Assembly (NCBI RefSeq): GCF_050611725.1
Contig: NZ_JBODJB010000001.1
Coordinates: forward strand, 558,001-622,000
Source of the DNA: Ferruginibacter sp050611725
GTDB lineage: Bacteria > Bacteroidota > Bacteroidia > Chitinophagales > Chitinophagaceae
Length of the DNA stretch: 64,000 nucleotides
Reading direction: 5' to 3'
Made by a program: the position numbers and the translations under genes. Every line of letters begins with the position of its first letter. Position 1 is the first letter of the stretch. Below, in pieces: positions 60,315-64,000 of this stretch. Under the pieces are notes generated by a model. The model saw only the letters and a list, made by a program, of their open reading frames with translations. It was not told the DNA's origin and searched no databases.

Positions 60315-63300
60315 TTAGAAATCAAGATTTACTCCCACTGTAAAAGTTCTTGGACGTGGATATATATTGTTATCAATACCTCCATTAATTTCCGGATCCA
60401 ATCCGTCGTATTTAGTGATGATAAATACATTTTGTACTGCGGCATTCAATCTTAAATTAGCATTGCTTTTGAAAACTTTACCAACGTTATAACCAAAGTA
60501 TATGTTATCCATTTTCACGAATGATGCGTTTTGGATAAAATAATCTGAACGACTGAATTTATCTCCTGCACCAGTGAAATTAGTTTCAAGTAAAGATGGA
60601 TTTCCGTTTTGCAAATAACCTAGAGGACTGATTACTGTATTTTTGATACCAGCACCAGATTGTAATCCGTTATACATATAATTTCCGAAACTTCCTCTCA
60701 TCACAAAACCTGCATTTATTTTTCCAATTGTAACGCCGGTACTTAACCCTGCAAATACATTAGCATCAGGAGCTTTGTAGTGATACAAATCTTTTTCATT
60801 AATTGTACCATCTCTGTTTCTGTCAACGTATAATCCCTCAATTGCTTTTCCATTTTCATCATATACTTGTTGAAAAGCGTAGAATGCTGCTCTGTTGTAA
60901 CCAACTGAGTTGATCTGAATAGTATTAAATCCGCCTGTACTACCAAACTGGTTTCCTACGAAGTTTGGATTTTCGTTGATAGTTAGTTTAGTGATCTTGT
61001 TTTGATTGTAGGTTACGTTGAAACCAAGATCCCATGTTATTTTTTTATTGCGAACAGGTTGTGTGTTGATGGTTAATTCAACCCCTTGGTTTTCAAGTGT
61101 ACCAACATTAGCCGTTACTTTATTAGTAAAGTTTCCTGCAGTTACGTCTATAGTATTAAGCAGGTCTTTTGTTTCTTTAAAATAGTAATCGATGCTACCG
61201 GTAATTCTGTTATTTAGGAAGCCGAAGTCAACACCAACATTCGTAGTTGCGGTTTGTTCCCACTTTCTATTTGCATAATATCCGCTTGGTCTGTAAATAG
61301 TATCAAATCTCGGAGACCCATCGATATTGTAGCCGAATTGATAAAGAGCTTGTCCGTTACCGATAGTATACAATGGTTCGGTATCATAGTATCCAATTCC
61401 ATCCTGTTGTCCTGTGATACCATAACCAACACGAACTTTCAAGTCTGAAAAAGTTTTAGAGTTTTTAAGGAATGATTCATTTTTCGCTCTCCAGGCAAAT
61501 GCAGCTGAAGGGAAAGTACCCCATCTGTTTTCCGGTCTGAATTTAGATGAGCCATCCCTACGTACACTAGCTGTCAATATATATTTTCCCAAATAGTTGT
61601 AGGTCAATCTGCTGAAATATGATATCAATCTTGCTCTTGGTCTATCTACATCAAACAATGGTGAACTAACTACAGTACCATCCAATGTTTTATCCTGGAA
61701 GCTATAGTTATAATTTAGAAATTGTTGGTAAGATGTACCTGCCATCAGATCTAAACGGGTTCCTTGTTTCCCGAAATCTTTACCATAAGCAAGATATGAT
61801 TCAAGAACAGTGTTATAATTACGACCAGCATATTGCCCAATAGATCCTCCATGAAATTTGCCGTTTGGATCTTTGTATCTTCTATAACTTGTTGCGGCAC
61901 TGTCTGAAGCAAAAGTACCGCCAAAGCCATGACCAACATCATAACCAAAATTGAAATTAGCACGTAGGTCAGGTAAAAAATGAAATTTATAATCTACCTG
62001 AATATTACCAATACTTCTACGAGATGTTCCGATGTTAGAATTTTGATTCAATATCCCAACCGGATTTCTTGTAGCCAAATCTCTCAATCCTTTTTCAGAT
62101 GCTCCATCAAGCCATTGCCAGTATCCACCGTAACGTGCATTACCGGAGTAAACCGGTTGAGTTGGATCAAAATAAACTGCCGATCCGATAGCACCTTCAT
62201 TTGCATATGAACTATGACTCAATGAGCCTTTAAAATTAAGATCAACACTCAAGTGGTTATTGAAAAATTTAGGGTTGATATTGAAAGATCCTGTATAACG
62301 TTCAAGCTTACCAGTTTTTAAAACCCCTTCCTGATTAAGATAACCAACTGAAATACGATAAGGCATTTTACCTGCAGCACCCGATACACTAAAATTATTA
62401 TCAGTAGATAATGCTGTTTGATAGATCAGATCCTGCCAATCAGTGTTTGCAGTACCCAACAAAGCAATATCACTTGATTTACCATTCGCTGTTACATATG
62501 AACGCACTTGATCTCCTGTCATTACTTCCACTTTATTAGGTAAAGTATACACCCCCATTTGACTACTGAAGTTAAATACGGCCTTACCTTTTTTACCCTT
62601 TCTGGTAGTAATAATGATTACACCATTAGAAGCTCTTGATCCGTAAATAGCAGTTGCAGACGCATCTTTTAAAACACTAAAAGATTCTATATCATTCGGG
62701 TTGATCAGAGCCAATGCACTTGGTGAGCCTGATACCCCACCACCGCCATCGGCAAGAGGAACACCATCAATTACAATCAATGGGTTGTTACTTGCATTTA
62801 GAGACGCACCGCCACGAATTCGGATGGTGCTACCTGAGCCGGGGGCTCCACTATTAGATGTTACAGCAACACCGGCTACTTTACCGGCAATTAATTGTTC
62901 TGCTGTACTGTTTTGACCCTTGTTAAAGTCTTTTGCTGTTACATTCGTAATAGCACCGGTCAGATCTTTTTTCTTAACCGTACCATAACCAATGATAACC
63001 ACCTCACCCAGATTTTGCACAGCTTTTGTAAGGCTAACATTGGCTTTGCCACCATTTGATTTAACCTCTTGTCTGCCGAACTCGGTTGAAGTGAAGACCA
63101 AAGTAGGATTTGCGGTAGGAGAACTTATTGTATAAGTTCCGTCGCTAGCCGTTTGCGTAGCAACATTTGTGCCCTTAACGGTTACGGTTACCCCAGAAGC
63201 CGGAGAACCATCTTTTAAATCCGATACTTTACCGGTAACAACATTTTGCGCCAAAGCCACTGTAGACAGCAACAATAACGCAAACGTTCCCGAAAAAATT

Positions 63301-63335
63301 CCGATAAATTTTCGCATGCTTTTTCTCATCTGCAT
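60315..63335 (-). CDS. SusC/RagA-family TonB-linked outer-membrane receptor
   Basis: 1006 residues. Signal peptide (GTFALLLLSTVALAQN), then a carboxypeptidase-regulatory-like domain about 30-110 (VVTGKVSDLKDGSPASGVTV), the TonB box/plug from about 115 (VVIIGYGTVKKKDLTGAITN) with the SusC signatures NPLIVIDGVPL and DIESFSVLKDASATAIYGSR, and then a barrel ending RPRTFTVGVNLDF. It imports glycan oligomers with SusD, driven by TonB. First gene of the operon; no glycosidase is in the window. The upstream spacer has twin palindromes. Confidence 0.97.
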   Translation of the reverse strand: MQMRKSMRKFIGIFSGTFALLLLSTVALAQNVVTGKVSDLKDGSPASGVTVTVKGTNVATQTASDGTYTISSPTANPTLVFTSTEFGRQEVKSNGGKANVSLTKAVQNLGEVVIIGYGTVKKKDLTGAITNVTAKDFNKGQNSTAEQLIAGKVAGVAVTSNSGAPGSGSTIRIRGGASLNASNNPLIVIDGVPLADGGGGVSGSPSALALINPNDIESFSVLKDASATAIYGSRASNGVIIITTRKGKKGKAVFNFSSQMGVYTLPNKVEVMTGDQVRSYVTANGKSSDIALLGTANTDWQDLIYQTALSTDNNFSVSGAAGKMPYRISVGYLNQEGVLKTGKLERYTGSFNINPKFFNNHLSVDLNFKGSLSHSSYANEGAIGSAVYFDPTQPVYSGNARYGGYWQWLDGASEKGLRDLATRNPVGILNQNSNIGTSRRSIGNIQVDYKFHFLPDLRANFNFGYDVGHGFGGTFASDSAATSYRRYKDPNGKFHGGSIGQYAGRNYNTVLESYLAYGKDFGKQGTRLDLMAGTSYQQFLNYNYSFQDKTLDGTVVSSPLFDVDRPRARLISYFSRLTYNYLGKYILTASVRRDGSSKFRPENRWGTFPSAAFAWRAKNESFLKNSKTFSDLKVRVGYGITGQQDGIGYYDTEPLYTIGNGQALYQFGYNIDGSPRFDTIYRPSGYYANRKWEQTATTNVGVDFGFLNNRITGSIDYYFKETKDLLNTIDVTAGNFTNKVTANVGTLENQGVELTINTQPVRNKKITWDLGFNVTYNQNKITKLTINENPNFVGNQFGSTGGFNTIQINSVGYNRAAFYAFQQVYDENGKAIEGLYVDRNRDGTINEKDLYHYKAPDANVFAGLSTGVTIGKINAGFVMRGSFGNYMYNGLQSGAGIKNTVISPLGYLQNGNPSLLETNFTGAGDKFSRSDYFIQNASFVKMDNIYFGYNVGKVFKSNANLRLNAAVQNVFIITKYDGLDPEINGGIDNNIYPRPRTFTVGVNLDF

Positions 63336-63692
63336 AGTTTTTCTTTTTTAATGAATGATGAAACGATAACTACAAATGAAGGAGAGTGGTGCGGCAAGCA
63401 CAGTGCGTCCATTTCATATACAAGCTTTCATCGTTTCAAAATCAAACATTATCGTTTGTAAAGTTGTTTGATTGTGATTTGTGTAAAATTTACACTAAGT
63501 AAAAGTGTAAATTTTACACAATATTAAGTATTTTTTTAAAAATTCAAAGAAATGTTAAAATTTTATTTTCTTGGGGGATGGACAACCAATCGTTCGTTTA
63601 AAATGCTCAGTATTAAGACAACTCTCAGCACAGAACCGCTGCATTATTAACAATTTACAGGCGGTGTTGTTCTGATTTATTCAATTTTCTTT
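63336..63692. other. Regulatory spacer upstream of the Sus-like operon
   Basis: 357 bp with no ORF. It contains ATCGTTT words (inverted or direct near 63363, 63430 and 63451), the twin palindrome at 63479-63521, and a purine-rich sequence near 63570-63590. No clear TAnnTTTG site was found; AATGTTTG near 63445-63453 is the nearest candidate. Confidence 0.6.
63479..63521. promoter_or_regulatory. Twin palindromic operator-like sequence
   Basis: GTGTAAAATTTACAC (63481-63495) and GTGTAAATTTTACAC (63505-63519) are each 7 bp arms around one central base. Together the 18 bp outer arms TTGTGTAAAATTTACACT and AGTGTAAATTTTACACAA form a perfect inverted repeat around 7 bases. Two copies 24 bp apart centre to centre are expected of a dimeric repressor or activator. 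Confidence 0.7.
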
Positions 63693-64000
63693 TTAAAAAT
63701 CTATTCCGCTCCACTTTTTCTTCTTTTTTTCGTACTTCTCATAGTTAAACTTGTACAGTTTTCCTGGTCGATGTGGCACATCCTGCTCCATTTCTCCGGT
63801 ATCGATAAGAAAATCCATTGCAAAGAATTTTTTCCTGAAGTTTCTTCGGTCCATTTTAATGTCGAGAATTGCTTCGTATAAGTTTTGAAGTTCTCTTAAA
63901 GAGAATTTTTTCGGTAAAAGGCTGAATCCCAACGGATGCTCCTGCACTCTTTTTTGCAACTGATTTAAGCAGGTATCGAAAATCTCCTGATGATCAAATG
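63693..64000 (-). CDS. Nudix-family transcriptional regulator (NrtR-like), 3' part
   Basis: About 102 codons open to the window edge (the 5' part is beyond it); a TTG at 63959 is not a real start because the frame continues. The visible end HQEIFDTCLNQLQKRVQEHP, LGFSLLPKKFSLRELQNLYE, then LDIKMDRRNFRKKFFAMDFL is the winged-helix DNA-binding C-terminal half of the Nudix/NrtR family, in which the Nudix domain senses sugars or nucleotide-sugar derivatives. It lies directly upstream of the Sus-like operon, whose spacer carries twin palindromes, and is probably its regulator. Confidence 0.85.
   Translation of the reverse strand, partial: FDHQEIFDTCLNQLQKRVQEHPLGFSLLPKKFSLRELQNLYEAILDIKMDRRNFRKKFFAMDFLIDTGEMEQDVPHRPGKLYKFNYEKYEKKKKKWSGIDF

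Overview
The window reads as a chromosomal segment of a low-GC member of the Bacteroidota, most likely order Chitinophagales. The lineage signals are a SusC/SusD outer-membrane uptake locus, a type IX secretion (CHU_C-type) sorting domain, DUF4286, DUF5777 and bTHX proteins, a split methionine synthase, many signal-peptide and lipoprotein genes, and promoters of the Bacteroidota type (TTTG, about 19-20 nt, then TAnnTTTG) with few Shine-Dalgarno sequences. The species assignment is inference.

Layout. 1-2274: an SLBB polysaccharide-export protein running off the left edge. 2464-6946: an ABC-F ATPase, a secreted cupin, and a galactokinase/mutarotase pair. 7100-12798: a same-strand run of a polytopic membrane protein, two methyltransferases, an HpcH/HpaI-type lyase, a 2-hydroxyacid dehydrogenase and a family 2 glycosyltransferase, probably a glycan or small-molecule pathway. 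12860-15767: an ECF sigma factor, a membrane-spanning partner with a barrel-like C-terminus, and a lipoprotein. 15974-21136: housekeeping and small genes, including pdxH, HU, the 34-residue ribosomal protein bTHX, exonuclease III and an FKBP isomerase. 21232-25436: methionine synthase as two genes, with a GxxExxY gene between them inside an inverted-repeat-bounded 460 bp module. 25705-34079: envelope genes, recR, a large UvrD-type helicase-nuclease and others. 34274-34348: tRNA-Arg(CCT).

35035-37767 is a complete IS1595-family element. It has 25 bp imperfect inverted ends, a perfect 8 bp target duplication, a transposase, a KilA-N passenger, an opposite-strand unknown gene and a promoter-preceded structured stretch that may be a small RNA. 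38020-47738 holds a small exported protein and a 3115-residue type IX-secreted surface protein built on 44 tandem 52-residue repeats with no length change over 6864 bp. 47827-53493 holds a DUF3616 protein, pyrH and an unrecognised four-gene operon. 53565-56326 is the rplM-rpsI-rpsB-tsf ribosomal group with a structured leader. 56620-63335 is a SusC-SusD-SusE-SusF-like uptake operon. Upstream of it lie twin palindromes (63479-63521) and the end of a Nudix/NrtR-type regulator gene at the right edge, which together suggest a local regulatory circuit.

Intergenic spacers repeatedly carry short word-repeats arranged as inverted pairs, often starting at a stop codon. Several promoters sit so close to the ATG that leaderless transcripts are likely. 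The best candidates for something undescribed are the structured RNA and cargo of the IS1595 element, the GxxExxY module between the metH halves, and the 44-repeat adhesin.
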